The position numbers and the translations under genes are program-made. A stretch of DNA of 64,000 bases from Roseiconus lacunae (GTDB taxonomy: Bacteria > Planctomycetota > Planctomycetia > Pirellulales > Pirellulaceae). How positions within the stretch are numbered: position 1 is the first letter of the stretch; the number at the start of each line of letters is the position of its first letter. The notes beneath the pieces are model-generated. The model was not told where the DNA came from, ran no database searches, and saw only the letters and a program-made list of their open reading frames with translations. The stretch is from NCBI RefSeq assembly GCF_008312935.1, contig NZ_VSZO01000010.1, positions 372,001 to 436,000 on the forward strand, written 5' to 3'. Below, piece after piece: positions 55,058 to 64,000 of the stretch.

Positions 55058-56091
55058 CAAATCAACTCCAGTTCGCCGGTCACTGGATTGACATTGATCG
55101 CATGGCTCGGATCCACCTTCGGTTCCAACCGATGACGGATGACCATTTTCCAAGCGTGCAATAAGATTGAAAGTAAGACGGCGACGACTAATGGCCAGTA
55201 AAAAAGATCGCGGCGAGGGCGATGACTGATCGTTTCCACTTTACGGGTTTCGATCTTGTCGAGCTCGTCATAAATCCCGGCCAAGCTTTCCCGATCGGCG
55301 GCAAAGTAATACTTGCCTTCCGCCGCTTCGGCTACGTCACGCAAGGCTTGTTCGTCAAGTTTGTCTTCCCCCACCACGGTCGGATCACCGATCGCAACGG
55401 TGTGAATGTGGATTCCTTCATCATGCGCGATCCGTGCCGCATCAACCGGTGGAACTTGACTTTTCGTGTCGTTTCCATCAGTCAATGCGATCATCGTTTT
55501 CGCCGGTGCGGTACTTTGACCAAACAAATTGACACCAAGGCCAATCGCGTCACCGAATGCAGTCTTCGGTCCCGCCATGCCGACTTGGCATTCATCCAGT
55601 AATCGACGCGATAACTGCAGATCGGTCGAAAACGGAGCCTGCAAGTAGGGCGCATCACCGAAGACAACCAATCCAACGCGATCCCCCTTCCGCTGTTCCA
55701 GAAAATCCCCCAACACCTGCTTGACCGCTTCGAGTCGATCGACGGTGTTTCCCCCCGATGATTTAAAGTCCTTTTGTTGCATCGATCCGGACAAGTCAAC
55801 CAGCAGCAATAGATCACGCGTGGGCAACTCCTTCGTGACCGGCGGTTCAATCCACTGAGGTCGTACGAGTGCGATCAGCACCAATCCCCACACCAAGCCA
55901 GGAAACACTTGCCATCGTGATGGCAACGTCGCCAGCGACTGAACCGCACCAGTCGATGTGGCTTCTTGCAGGCGCCGACCGAACGGAACTCGAATCGAAA
56001 CAACCGGTGAACGGACCGGCGGAAGCATCACTCGAACAAGCCACGGAAGCGGCAACAGCAAGAACAACCACGGATAGCTGAACGTCAACAT
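55057..56091 (-). CDS. BatA-like von Willebrand factor A protein
   Basis: 344 residues. N-terminal hydrophobic segment, vWA domain with intact MIDAS (LLLLVDLSGSMQQKDF, D99 to M104; VGLVVFGDAPYLQAPFSTDL; MIALTDGNDTKSQ) and a C-terminal membrane helix (LFYWPLVVAVLLSILLHAW). The vWA domain faces the periplasm in BatA proteins. It overlaps the upstream DUF4381 gene by seven bases and the downstream batB-like gene by one. Confidence 0.9.
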   Translation of the reverse strand: MLTFSYPWLFLLLPLPWLVRVMLPPVRSPVVSIRVPFGRRLQEATSTGAVQSLATLPSRWQVFPGLVWGLVLIALVRPQWIEPPVTKELPTRDLLLLVDLSGSMQQKDFKSSGGNTVDRLEAVKQVLGDFLEQRKGDRVGLVVFGDAPYLQAPFSTDLQLSRRLLDECQVGMAGPKTAFGDAIGLGVNLFGQSTAPAKTMIALTDGNDTKSQVPPVDAARIAHDEGIHIHTVAIGDPTVVGEDKLDEQALRDVAEAAEGKYYFAADRESLAGIYDELDKIETRKVETISHRPRRDLFYWPLVVAVLLSILLHAWKMVIRHRLEPKVDPSHAINVNPVTGELELI

Positions 56092-56570
56092 GGCTTACCT
56101 GCATTACGCGTGACTACGGGCTGATGATACAACACCCATGTTTGCGCGAAACGCCTAAGATCTGCGAGTTGCGATGAATCAACGGGGGCAGCATAGATGG
56201 ATCCCGCAAGCAAGCGTTTCGCCGAATTAGGCATCGAAGCTGACATCGATTTCGGTAGCGTCTTCTCGATCCAGTCCACCCAGGACTCGCCGGTCAGCGA
56301 TGCAATTTGAGACCGCGCCGAGAATGACAACGCAGTCCGCCGGATGATTTCGGCGATCTCTGCGGCACTTGACGCATTTTGCACTGATTGAAATGCCTGC
56401 CTTCGATAGGCGTTCGCTTGCCATCGCAACCAGACCTGCCAACCGACAATCCCAACCACGGTAACACCGGCCGCTATCAGGACATACCAACCGGGTGCCA
56501 ACGGCCACCAGGAAACCGGTGCGGGTTCAACAAGGTCATGTAATCGATCCAGACTTGTTGTGTCATTCAT
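56085..56570 (-). CDS. DUF4381-type membrane protein of the moxR-bat operon
   Basis: 161 residues from ATG 56570, overlapping the DUF58 stop by four bases (ATGA). One membrane helix after a short acidic N-terminus (WWPLAPGWYVLIAAGVTVVG), then a basic helix (LRWQANAYRRQAFQ) and a cytoplasmic or periplasmic helical domain with a TGESWVDWIEKTLP segment. This is the DUF4381 protein usually found between DUF58 and BatA in these operons. Function unknown. Confidence 0.85.
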   Translation of the reverse strand: MNDTTSLDRLHDLVEPAPVSWWPLAPGWYVLIAAGVTVVGIVGWQVWLRWQANAYRRQAFQSVQNASSAAEIAEIIRRTALSFSARSQIASLTGESWVDWIEKTLPKSMSASMPNSAKRLLAGSIYAAPVDSSQLADLRRFAQTWVLYHQPVVTRNAGKPC

Positions 56571-57529
56571 CGTGCTGCCGTGGGATGACCGAGACGTGAT
56601 CGCACTTGATCGGGGACAGACTTCACGGTTGAAATCGGAAGGACGGGGACTCGCAACGATCGAAAGATCTCTCGCCATCGATCGAGGTTGCGCTGAAACG
56701 CCTTACGAAACTCTTCGGTAAACGAAGCGGAGGCCGGAATTTGATGCAGCCGCCCACGATCGTTCGCCATCATTCCGGGCGTCCCTTGAAGCGATGCCCC
56801 GAGCGGGTCATAAACCGCGACAACGATCATGTCATTGTGGGCGGCAAGACGCGTAGTCAATCGCTGGGTTTCGTCGTCGGCGCCGTCCAGATCACTGATC
56901 AACACAATCAAATGATCATGCTTGGCGATTTGCACCGTTTGCTTGAGTGCTTCGTTCAATCTGTGGGCACCGTCGATCGATGCATGGCGACCCTTGCGAT
57001 CGGGAACAACCTGGTGATTGGCGCGTACGATCTCGTGTAACAATTGCATCGCCCGCTGGCGACTTCGATGAGGACGCACCTTGGCGATCTGATCGTCTTC
57101 GATCACCAGCCCTCCGACGCGATCTCCGCCGTCGAGCGCTCGCCATAGCCCCAGCGCGGCCGCTTCGGCGGCAACGACAGATTTCATCGCCCGCTGGCTT
57201 CCGAAGAACATGGATTGACGCTGATCGACAATCAATAACACCGGACGTTCGCGTTCTTCGGTATAGACACGAACCTGCGGTGTCCGTAATCGAGCGGTCG
57301 CCTTCCAGTCCATCGTGCGAATATCGTCGCCTTCGTGATAACGTCGCAGTTCTTCAAACGCCAATCCACGACCACGGAGTCGTGACGCATGGCGCCCGGC
57401 CAAGAGCGAATTGACCGGTTGCCGTGGCAGCAACGAAAAGCCACGGGCCTCGGCCTGAAGCAACAGCAATTCGTCAAGTGATATACGGACACGTGCGTTC
57501 AAGACAACGCCTTGGCTATATGAGAGCAA
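56567..57529 (-). CDS. DUF58 domain protein
   Basis: 320 residues. The DUF58 core motif is seen as GRGLAFEELRRYHEGDDIRT, followed by MDWKATARL and PVLLIVDQRQSMFFG, a vWA-like domain with a non-canonical metal loop (DQRQSM). The start is uncertain: TTG at 57529 or another TTG at 57502. It lies 49 bp downstream of moxR. DUF58 proteins are regular partners of MoxR ATPases, likely substrates or adaptors. Confidence 0.9.
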   Translation of the reverse strand: MLSYSQGVVLNARVRISLDELLLLQAEARGFSLLPRQPVNSLLAGRHASRLRGRGLAFEELRRYHEGDDIRTMDWKATARLRTPQVRVYTEERERPVLLIVDQRQSMFFGSQRAMKSVVAAEAAALGLWRALDGGDRVGGLVIEDDQIAKVRPHRSRQRAMQLLHEIVRANHQVVPDRKGRHASIDGAHRLNEALKQTVQIAKHDHLIVLISDLDGADDETQRLTTRLAAHNDMIVVAVYDPLGASLQGTPGMMANDRGRLHQIPASASFTEEFRKAFQRNLDRWREIFRSLRVPVLPISTVKSVPDQVRSRLGHPTAAR

Positions 57530-57578
57530 CGTTTATCGGTCGACAAAATCTTTGCCTGGTTTGAAGTGATTGGCTTGC

Positions 57579-58538
57579 TCAAACAGGCACGACGACCTTG
57601 AGTAGTTCCTCGATCGCTTCGGTCCTGGAAACCCCGGCGGCCTCGGCTTCATAAGTGAGGTGAATTCGATGCGCCAAACAGGCCGGAGCGACGGCGCGGA
57701 TGTTTTCCGGTGCGACAAAGTCTTGCCCGGCAAGCCATGCGTGGGCGCGGGCGGCCGCGTCGAGTGCGATCGTCCCACGAGAACTACATCCGAGCTGAAT
57801 CCACTTGGCGAGATGACCGCCATAGGCTTGTGGATTTCGCGTGCCTAGAATGAGATCGACGATGTACTTTTCGGCGGGTTCGGCGACGTGGATCGCGTTG
57901 ACTTGACGACGAGCCTCGAACACAACCTCCTGTTCGATTTTCGGAGGGTCCTCGGTAGCGTCACCTGATTTTTCGCCACGAACGAGCCGCAAGATCGCCG
58001 CTTCGTTCTCACCCTCAGGGTAATCAACGCGAACATAAAGCAAGAAACGATCCATTTGCGCTTCAGGCAGTGGATAAGTTCCTTCTTGTTCGATCGGGTT
58101 TTGGGTGGCAAGGACAAGGAACAGTTGCGGTAATTGATGCGTCGTCCCGGTCACCGTCACTTGCCGTTCTTCCATTGCTTCTAGAAGGGCCGCCTGAACC
58201 TTAGCCGGGGCGCGATTGATTTCGTCGGCAAGGATCAAATTGCCAAAGATCGGGCCCGGCTGGAATTCGAACGTGGCGTTTTGCTCACGATAAATTTCAG
58301 CGCCGGTCACGTCGGAAGGCAATAGATCAGGTGTGAACTGCACCCGACCGAATTCACTGTCGACCAAACGAGAAAGCGTTTTTACGCTACGGGTCTTAGC
58401 GGTCCCGGGTAGCCCTTCCATCAGCACATGGCCGTCGGCTAACAGCGCGATCAACATCCGCTCGACAACCTCTTGTTGCCCGATCACAGATCGGTTCATC
58501 GCTTCTGAAATGCGGAGAATCGACTCTCGCGGTTCCAT
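57579..58538 (-). CDS. MoxR-family AAA+ ATPase
   Basis: 319 residues. AAA+ core: Walker A GLPGTAKT at 42-49, Walker B LILADEINRA at 101-110, sensor I in LFLVLATQNPIEQEGTYPLP and sensor II region TRNPQAYGGHLAKWIQ. MoxR ATPases act as chaperones that activate metal-containing or vWA proteins. It is the first gene of the Bat operon (moxR, DUF58, DUF4381, batA, batB, batC, batD). ATG start with AAAGGA upstream. Confidence 0.94.
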   Translation of the reverse strand: MEPRESILRISEAMNRSVIGQQEVVERMLIALLADGHVLMEGLPGTAKTRSVKTLSRLVDSEFGRVQFTPDLLPSDVTGAEIYREQNATFEFQPGPIFGNLILADEINRAPAKVQAALLEAMEERQVTVTGTTHQLPQLFLVLATQNPIEQEGTYPLPEAQMDRFLLYVRVDYPEGENEAAILRLVRGEKSGDATEDPPKIEQEVVFEARRQVNAIHVAEPAEKYIVDLILGTRNPQAYGGHLAKWIQLGCSSRGTIALDAAARAHAWLAGQDFVAPENIRAVAPACLAHRIHLTYEAEAAGVSRTEAIEELLKVVVPV

Positions 58539-58617
58539 CGATTGCAGTTCCTTTACACGTGGCAGCCGGGACGGTACAGGCTCGATGCCTTAGCTTACTA
58601 ATATTTTGTTTAACAAG

Positions 58618-58649
58618 AAAAAAGGCCGCGCCCGAACCCAGGCGCGGCC
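58618..58649 (-). terminator. Intrinsic terminator downstream of arylsulfatase gene
   Basis: On the minus strand GGCCGCGCC and GGCGCGGCC form a 9-bp GC-rich stem with a 8-nt loop, followed by TTTTTT (58618-58623). It lies about 105 bp after the sulfatase stop and before the moxR operon. Confidence 0.85.
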
Positions 58650-58754
58650 ACTGGTTGAACCGATGTCAGGCTGACCTCAGTGAGCCGATGGGGATCACCA
58701 CGGCTCATGTCAGGTACGATTCAATCGCTGTACGCGAAGCCAAATTGCGTGGTC

Positions 58755-60317
58755 TTAATTCCGCGGCGGCTCGATCGCCTTCAGCTTCTGAATCAGTTTC
58801 TGCTGCTCGATCGTCTGGTAATTGATCCCTGCGGCATTCAAACTCGCGCCTGACTGGAATGGATACTCCGGAATCGTCGCCAGGAAATCCTGGATGAACT
58901 GCTGAACGGGAACGAAGGTCCACATGTTGTCCGCATACCATCGGAAGTAACCAAGCGTTCCTTCCTTCCACATCTTTTCGTAAGGGTCAGCCTTGAGGTT
59001 GATCACGAGAGGCCAACCGGGGACTTCACGTGTTCCGGTGGCAATGTTCCCATTGACGACCGCAAAGTGAATTTTCCAGTTCTGAACACGGACCGCATTT
59101 AGATCACCACCCTGCCCGAAGTAATAGATTTCCTTGCGTGGTCCCTTATCGGTGTCGCCTTTGAAGAACGGCATGAAGTTGTATCCGTCACAGTGAACAC
59201 GGAATTCTTTGCCGTTGGCTTTGTATCCTTTCTTCAACTTTTCGACGACATCGGGGACGCCGGCGGCAGACAGCAATGTTGGCATCCAGTCTTCTTGAGA
59301 GATAATTTCGTTGTAAACCGTTCCAGGTTCAATCACGCCTGGCCATTTGACCAACAACGGAACGCGGAAACCACCTTCCCAGGTCGTCCCTTTTTCACCA
59401 TGGAATGGTGTGATGCCACCGTCGGGCCACGAGAAAGTCTCGGCACCGTTGTCGGTGCTGTAGATGACGATGGTATTCTCGTCGATGCCAAGCTCTTTGA
59501 TCTTCTCCAGGACTCGACCGACGTAGCCGTCGTGCTCGACCATTCCATCGGGATAGAGCCCGATCCCGGTTTTGCCTTGCGACTCCTTCTTCAGGTGCGT
59601 CCACACGTGCATCCGAGTCGAGTTGTACCACAAGAATGCCGGTTTATCCGCTTTGACTTGTCGCTCCAGAAAATCCATCGCTTTGGTGTGAACTTCTTCA
59701 TCGATCGTTTCCATTCGATCTCGCGTCAGTGGTCCGGTGTCTTCGACGCGGCCATCGGCGAATGAATGGATGACACCTCGAGGACCGTATTTTTTGCGGA
59801 ACTCGGGATCTTTGGGATAGTAGTAGGTCTCCGGCTCTTCTTCGGCGTTGAGGTGATAAAGGTTACCGTAGAACTCGTCGAAGCCGTGATTGGTCGGCAA
59901 GTGTTTGTCCTGGTCCCCCAAGTGATTTTTGCCGAATTGCCCGGTCGCGTAGCCTTGCTCTTTGAGCAGATCGGCGATCGTCGGTGTCCAGTCTGGAATG
60001 CCGTGGTCGCTTCCGGGCATCCCGATCGTCAACAACCCGGTTCGAAATGGATGCTGACCGAGGATGAACGACGCTCGCCCGGCGGTGCAACTTTGCTGGG
60101 CGTAGGAATCGGTGAACAATGCACCTTGCTTTGCCAAACTATCAATGTTTGGCGTTCGATACCCCATGATCCCATGGTTATAAGCACTGATATTATGCAC
60201 ACCAATATCGTCACCCCAAATGACGACAATGTTAGGTTTATCCTGGGCGTTTACCGCTGCGATCATCGCGACGGCAAGCATCGCGGCTGTCAGTGGTCGG
60301 GTAAGTTTTTCAAGCAT
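58755..60317 (-). CDS. Secreted arylsulfatase
   Basis: 520 residues. Signal peptide (LTAAMLAVAMIAAVNAQ), then the sulfatase fold: KPNIVVIWGDDIGVHN, formylglycine site C77 in QQSCTAGRASFI (C-T-A-G-R, the C-x-A-x-R variant), GKNHLGDQDKHLPTNHGFDE and YSTDNGAETFSWPDGG. The C-terminal part is longer than minimal (IHFAVVNGNIATGTREVPGW). It hydrolyses sulfate esters outside the cytoplasm; substrate unknown. Own terminator downstream. GGAG lies before the ATG. Confidence 0.93.
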   Translation of the reverse strand: MLEKLTRPLTAAMLAVAMIAAVNAQDKPNIVVIWGDDIGVHNISAYNHGIMGYRTPNIDSLAKQGALFTDSYAQQSCTAGRASFILGQHPFRTGLLTIGMPGSDHGIPDWTPTIADLLKEQGYATGQFGKNHLGDQDKHLPTNHGFDEFYGNLYHLNAEEEPETYYYPKDPEFRKKYGPRGVIHSFADGRVEDTGPLTRDRMETIDEEVHTKAMDFLERQVKADKPAFLWYNSTRMHVWTHLKKESQGKTGIGLYPDGMVEHDGYVGRVLEKIKELGIDENTIVIYSTDNGAETFSWPDGGITPFHGEKGTTWEGGFRVPLLVKWPGVIEPGTVYNEIISQEDWMPTLLSAAGVPDVVEKLKKGYKANGKEFRVHCDGYNFMPFFKGDTDKGPRKEIYYFGQGGDLNAVRVQNWKIHFAVVNGNIATGTREVPGWPLVINLKADPYEKMWKEGTLGYFRWYADNMWTFVPVQQFIQDFLATIPEYPFQSGASLNAAGINYQTIEQQKLIQKLKAIEPPRN

Positions 60318-60758
60318 AGCAGGTCTCCGTAGTCAAGTTGCAATAGGGGGCATCGAAAGGGCATCGAGCGTTCGCATAAACGAAAAGCGCATCATCCAAA
60401 AGTCCGCCATGCTGGGAAAACGCAACTAACGAACTTTGGGCAATCTAGCACAGCGTAAAGCATCGACAACTTCCGCCAGCTTACATTGCCCGAAATGTTG
60501 ATCCATCGCGCCTTTAACGTAGGACTATCTCACCTAAGGTGATTGGAAAACTAAACCAATCTGAAAATCGATAGGTGCGAACGGGTGAGCCCGCAGCGAC
60601 AACTGCAGCCACCACCGTTGGCGACACTGGCTTCACGTCAGCGTGTTCGGCTCACGATTGATCTTGTAGCGGAAGCCGCCAACGGCTTTCGGCAACGCCC
60701 AGCAACTAAGTCTGACGACAGAAACAAGACGTCATCGCGATTTCGATACTCACATTAT
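60318..60758. other. Intergenic region upstream of arylsulfatase
   Basis: 440 bp between the sulfatase start and the 3' end of the HlyD-like gene on the same strand. It should contain the sulfatase promoter. The string GGAGACCTGC just before the sulfatase ATG resembles the end of a cobalamin riboswitch, but none of the other conserved boxes is present. No gene seen. Confidence 0.4.
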
Positions 60759-61883
60759 TTAAAACAGGTAGTTCATCCAACTCTTCGCACGAATCAGAAA
60801 CATCACGGGAATTCCGGCAATCTGTATATCACTGGTGTACACGGCGGCTTGCCCCTGGGCACCGCCGAGTAACGGATAGGCCCCCTGATCGTCGATCAGA
60901 ATCCTGACCGCAAACAACGATGGCTGCCCATTGACAACTGACGCTGGCAAAATTCCTCCGGCCATCAATTGTCCCTGCCCAGTCACTTTGATCACATTAA
61001 GAACTTTGCCGGTGATTACTTCGCCGGGATAGGCATCCATTGCGACTTCGGCGTACTGCCCCGGCTGGATACGCAACACGTTCTTCTCGGGAAACGTTGC
61101 GACGACCACACCTCGCTCGTCTTCTTTGGGATCACGCACAAATGTCAACACGGGCCCGGACGAAGGGCCGACCAACATTCCGGGATGGAGCTGCAAATTG
61201 GTCACGTAGCCATCGGCCGGAGCCACTGTCGTCGTCTGCCGCAAGTCATAGCGTGCGTCCGAAAGCGATGTTTCTGACTGGGCCAATTGTGCTTTGGCAA
61301 CTCCGACGGATACGTTCGCCTGTCCTAATAGCTCATTCGCTTGCACCAAAGCAGCGGCAGCCTGCTTGAGCCGAGTACGCGATTGCTCGACCTCATCTTG
61401 GCTGGCCCCTCCGGACTCGACCAGTTTTTCATATCGCTCACGGTCGTTTTTGGCATACTGCAAATCAGCTTCAGATCGTTCCAGTGAAGCTTTCCGCAGC
61501 TCGATTGTACTTTCGGACAACGTGACGTTTTGCTTGGCCTGTTCGAGTTTGGCCTCCGCTATAGCGACGGCATTCTCGTAGGGCAGCGGATCGACGTTGA
61601 ACAGCGGTTGCCCTTTCCGGACAGCTTGATTTGGATCGACGAGAACTTCGTTGACCCGCCCGGATCGCGAAAGCTGTGGGGCGATCGGATCAATCTGTGC
61701 GACCACCACGGCAAGCGGCGTGTAAGGATGAAAATACTGCGCACAAAACAACAAAACAACAATCAACATGGGGCCGACCGAAGCCAATACGATGGTCAGC
61801 GGCAACGTCAAACGAAGCAAACGCAACTTCGCAAAGACTAACCAGATCACCCCACAGTAGACCGCGGCAAGAATCCAACTCAT
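60759..61883 (-). CDS. HlyD-family (membrane fusion) protein, YibH-like
   Basis: 374 residues. Two N-terminal hydrophobic segments (ILAAVYCGVIWLVFAKL; LPLTIVLASVGPMLIVVLLF), a lipoyl half (VVAQIDPIAPQLSRSGRVNE), a long helical hairpin (VAIAEAKLEQAKQNVTLSES to QTTTVAPADGYV) and the beta-barrel/second lipoyl half. The two-helix N-terminus and its neighbour DUF3302 point to the YibH/YiaV subgroup rather than pump adaptors like AcrA. Substrate unknown. Its ATG overlaps the stop of the preceding small gene (ATGA). Confidence 0.9.
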   Translation of the reverse strand: MSWILAAVYCGVIWLVFAKLRLLRLTLPLTIVLASVGPMLIVVLLFCAQYFHPYTPLAVVVAQIDPIAPQLSRSGRVNEVLVDPNQAVRKGQPLFNVDPLPYENAVAIAEAKLEQAKQNVTLSESTIELRKASLERSEADLQYAKNDRERYEKLVESGGASQDEVEQSRTRLKQAAAALVQANELLGQANVSVGVAKAQLAQSETSLSDARYDLRQTTTVAPADGYVTNLQLHPGMLVGPSSGPVLTFVRDPKEDERGVVVATFPEKNVLRIQPGQYAEVAMDAYPGEVITGKVLNVIKVTGQGQLMAGGILPASVVNGQPSLFAVRILIDDQGAYPLLGGAQGQAAVYTSDIQIAGIPVMFLIRAKSWMNYLF

Positions 61884-62077
61884 GCCTGCCCTCCTCGATC
61901 ATGATCGCCCAATCGATCAACACGCCGTTGAAGCGCAGCAAGCCGCTCCGACACCTGCTGTTCGGAAACATATTTTTGCGATGAATCATCTACCCTCGGC
62001 TCAGATGCTCCCGATGGCTGCTGTAACATTCGATACAGATAGATCACAAAGACACAGCTTAGGATGGCAGGAATCAT
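61880..62077 (-). CDS. Small membrane protein between YibI- and YibH-like genes
   Basis: 65 residues: hydrophobic MIPAILSCVFVIYLYRML anchor, then a charged helical tail (SEQQVSERLAALQRRVDRL). It overlaps both neighbours by four bases each (ATGA), so it is almost certainly translated despite its size. Its tail could form a coiled coil with the DUF3302 protein's own C-terminal helix (QIDQLETLVERLEQD). Not recognised by family. Confidence 0.75.
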   Translation of the reverse strand: MIPAILSCVFVIYLYRMLQQPSGASEPRVDDSSQKYVSEQQVSERLAALQRRVDRLGDHDRGGQA

Positions 62078-62442
62078 ACGTGACGATCCTCCGAACGACG
62101 CCCCTTCGCATCCTGTTCCAGACGTTCGACAAGCGTTTCCAACTGATCAATCTGGTCCACAAGGAACCGTTTGCCGTTTGAATCAGAGGCCCCGTTAAGA
62201 GAATCCGACGGTGTGATATGGGCCCACACCATCGCCAAGACCCAGATCACTCCGGTCGGCAATCCAAACCATCCGGCAATACTAACGGCATCGGCATAGC
62301 GATGATGACGACGCCTGGCGATTTGCCCGGGAAGCGCTGCCATCAGCACGATCACCCCTAAGATCGCCAAGGCAAACACGAGCAGAAAAACCAAGCTGAT
62401 CACGCGGAGCGCCGGACCGGCCGATTGAAACTGATATTCCAT
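62074..62442 (-). CDS. DUF3302 inner-membrane protein, YibI/YiaW-like
   Basis: 122 residues from ATG 62442. Two membrane helices around the DUF3302 core: ISLVFLLVFALAILGVIVLM, then PGQIARRRHHRYADAVSIAG and WFGLPTGVIWVLAMVWA. E. coli YibI has the same helix-R/K-rich loop-helix layout and pairs with YibH. A coiled-coil tail follows (VDQIDQLETLVERLEQDAKG). First gene of a three-gene overlapping unit with the 65-residue protein and the HlyD-like protein. Confidence 0.85.
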   Translation of the reverse strand: MEYQFQSAGPALRVISLVFLLVFALAILGVIVLMAALPGQIARRRHHRYADAVSIAGWFGLPTGVIWVLAMVWAHITPSDSLNGASDSNGKRFLVDQIDQLETLVERLEQDAKGRRSEDRHV

Positions 62443-62626
62443 TAGCGAACCCCTGAAGACAAATCTCTTTGTGACTTCCACCTGATAACCAATGAGCGTC
62501 AAATCGCAAGCTGGCGGCTTAGCCACGACCCCAGCTATCTGGACGCCTTCGGCGACAAAGGCTCGCCGTCAGCAGGTTTGACTCACGCTCCAAATTGATG
62601 TTAACGAATTGGGCGAAACAAGATCA

Positions 62627-64000
62627 CTAAGACGATGGCTTGATCTTGATGGTCACCTTCTCGATCTCCCCATTAAATTTAAACGGTGGCTGGTAGGCAT
62701 CGGTGACGGGCTGTCCCGAATCTTCGCCGATCCCAAAGGTATCGATACCAAATCGCCCACCGACCGTCGCCCCCATCGATTGCCGACCGACCTCACGGCC
62801 GTCAACTTTTAATGTAATCGTCGCACATTTTCCCGCACCGCCACCGGCATAGTCGAAGTCAACTTCCAGCGTGGACTCTCCCGACGGCAACGCCTGATTG
62901 GACTTCACAACCGTGTGTTCTTCAAAGTAGTTGTAATCGAACACCGGCACACCCGCATCAAGGTACAACACCATCCCCGCGGCGACACCACCGAACCCCA
63001 TGACAACTCCTTCGGTCGCATCCCCGTCGGCACTCACATCCGCGACGAGGGTCCAACTTCGGTTTTTCATCGGCGGAGCTGCCGGTTCGGCGATTCGTGT
63101 TGCCCCGGGAAAGTAGGTGTAGGTCGACGCGTTTTCATCGGCACCTGGAACCGGCGGCTTGGGGATTGCCAATCGACCCGCACCCCGATCATCCAGCGGA
63201 TAAACAGAACGTCTCTCGGCTGTTTGGTCGAACGCTTTCTTCAACTCTTCTAGTTTATCAGGCTCCGAAGATGCCAAGTCATTCGACTCGGAGAAATCCT
63301 CATCCAAGTGATAAAGCTCCCAGCGATCATTCTCCCAATTTCCCGGCGCGAGATCTTGCCGCCAGGGTCGTGTGTGTTGCGCGTTTGCTTTCCAACCATC
63401 ACGATAAAATGACCGATTACTAAAAATTTCAAAGTACTGGTCGGTGCGTCCGAGGTAAGACGGGTCATCAAAACTAGCGAGAAACGATTCCCCAGCCAAA
63501 GGTTTTTGTTCGATCCCGTTTACCTTGTCCGGCATCGGAATGTCGACAGCCTCCAAGATGGTCGGTACCACATCGACGAGATGCAAGAACGCATCGCGTG
63601 GTTGACTATCGGGCTTGATCTTTGCGGGCCACGAAACCACCATCGGATTTCGTGTGCCACCAAGATGCGAGGCGATCTGTTTGACCCATTGAAACGGTGT
63701 GTTCCCGGCCCACGCCCAACCGAGTGGATAATGGGGCTCTGACTCGGGACCACCGAGCTTTCCAAGATTTGCGATCACATCGTCCAGATCGGTCGGTAGC
63801 CCATTGAGATTTCGAATCTCATTGAGCGTGCCATCTGGGCCTCCTTCGGCACTGGCTCCGTTGTCACCGACGATGTAAATCACCAGCGTATTGTCGGCAT
63901 CCGGCAATAGCTTGATCGAATCGAGCAGACGCCCCACTTCGTGATCAGTAAAGGCAAAGTAGCCGGCGAAGTTTTCGAACAGCGCGGCATAAACTCTCTT
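62627..64000 (-). CDS. Arylsulfatase, C-terminal part (cut by window end)
   Basis: The minus-strand frame stays open to the window edge, so the N-terminal part, including the formylglycine site, is outside. The visible 457 residues start in [20 protein letters not shown], followed by [20 protein letters not shown] (sulfatase metal site), the conserved [20 protein letters not shown] and [16 protein letters not shown]. From about residue 280 of the visible part a beta-rich C-terminal module follows ([34 protein letters not shown]), found in this subgroup of arylsulfatases. Which sulfate ester it cleaves is unknown. Confidence 0.93.
   Translation of the reverse strand, partial: KRVYAALFENFAGYFAFTDHEVGRLLDSIKLLPDADNTLVIYIVGDNGASAEGGPDGTLNEIRNLNGLPTDLDDVIANLGKLGGPESEPHYPLGWAWAGNTPFQWVKQIASHLGGTRNPMVVSWPAKIKPDSQPRDAFLHLVDVVPTILEAVDIPMPDKVNGIEQKPLAGESFLASFDDPSYLGRTDQYFEIFSNRSFYRDGWKANAQHTRPWRQDLAPGNWENDRWELYHLDEDFSESNDLASSEPDKLEELKKAFDQTAERRSVYPLDDRGAGRLAIPKPPVPGADENASTYTYFPGATRIAEPAAPPMKNRSWTLVADVSADGDATEGVVMGFGGVAAGMVLYLDAGVPVFDYNYFEEHTVVKSNQALPSGESTLEVDFDYAGGGAGKCATITLKVDGREVGRQSMGATVGGRFGIDTFGIGEDSGQPVTDAYQPPFKFNGEIEKVTIKIKPSS

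Noticed and set aside
60318-60345. GGAGACCTGC just before the arylsulfatase ATG, like the 3' end of a cobalamin riboswitch
   Set aside because: None of the upstream conserved boxes (AACAGGGAA, CCGGTG, GCCACTG, GGGAAGG) is found in the preceding 250 nt on that strand; it is probably just the ribosome site GGAG.

Overview
The window is chromosomal DNA from a planctomycete, most likely a Rhodopirellula-like member of the Pirellulaceae. This is inferred from gene content, not from a marker gene: four formylglycine-type sulfatases (one fused to a DUF1080 domain), signal-peptide-bearing Gfo/Idh/MocA oxidoreductases, two PEP-CTERM proteins, a MoxR/DUF58/Bat operon, an ECF42 sigma factor with YCII/DGPF proteins, and many secreted proteins of unknown function. 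I saw no rRNA, tRNA, CRISPR array, insertion sequence or prophage.

Layout. 1-4.4 kb: a cysteine-containing coiled-coil protein, a DUF374 acyltransferase, a small cysteine-pair protein and a secreted alpha/beta hydrolase. 4.5-9.2 kb: a class I ribonucleotide reductase on the minus strand (nrdA then nrdB), preceded by a near-consensus promoter and a cobalamin riboswitch. NrdB has the residues of the tyrosine-less subclass Ic (Phe at the radical Tyr position, Glu at the first metal ligand). 9.4-12.8 kb: an ECF42 operon of YCII and VOC proteins. 13.3-16.6 kb: a short SecA-like ATPase, a hypothetical protein and a lipoprotein. 16.9-21.4 kb: two overlapping Gfo/Idh/MocA genes and two double-domain universal stress proteins. 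21.6-29.5 kb: cytidylate kinase, two sulfatases, a PAS-LuxR regulator and a large protein of unknown function. 29.6-34.9 kb: an orphan terminator, an ammonium transporter, an MFS transporter, a HAD hydrolase and prephenate dehydrogenase. 35.1-42.8 kb: a secreted coiled-coil protein, a DUF885 metallopeptidase-like protein and two PEP-CTERM proteins, one of them a 960-residue glycine-rich repeat protein. 43.3-52.2 kb: RibBA, a secreted esterase, a very long TolC-like lipoprotein, a membrane protein, YceI, HemP and TonB. 52.2-58.5 kb: a tightly overlapping moxR-DUF58-DUF4381-batA-batB-batC-batD operon. 58.6-64 kb: an arylsulfatase with its own terminator, a YibH/YibI-like pair with a small protein between them, and a sulfatase cut by the window end.

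How the genes work together. The clearest regulatory unit is promoter, B12 riboswitch and class Ic ribonucleotide reductase. It implies that cobalamin shuts off this B12-independent enzyme, which makes sense if a B12-dependent class II enzyme is encoded elsewhere. The sulfatases, oxidoreductases and esterases fit the planctomycete habit of degrading sulfated polysaccharides. HemP next to TonB suggests heme or iron uptake. At least four diverged copies of an intergenic repeat (about 9.3, 13.1, 15.9 and 44.9 kb) are not explained by any gene.
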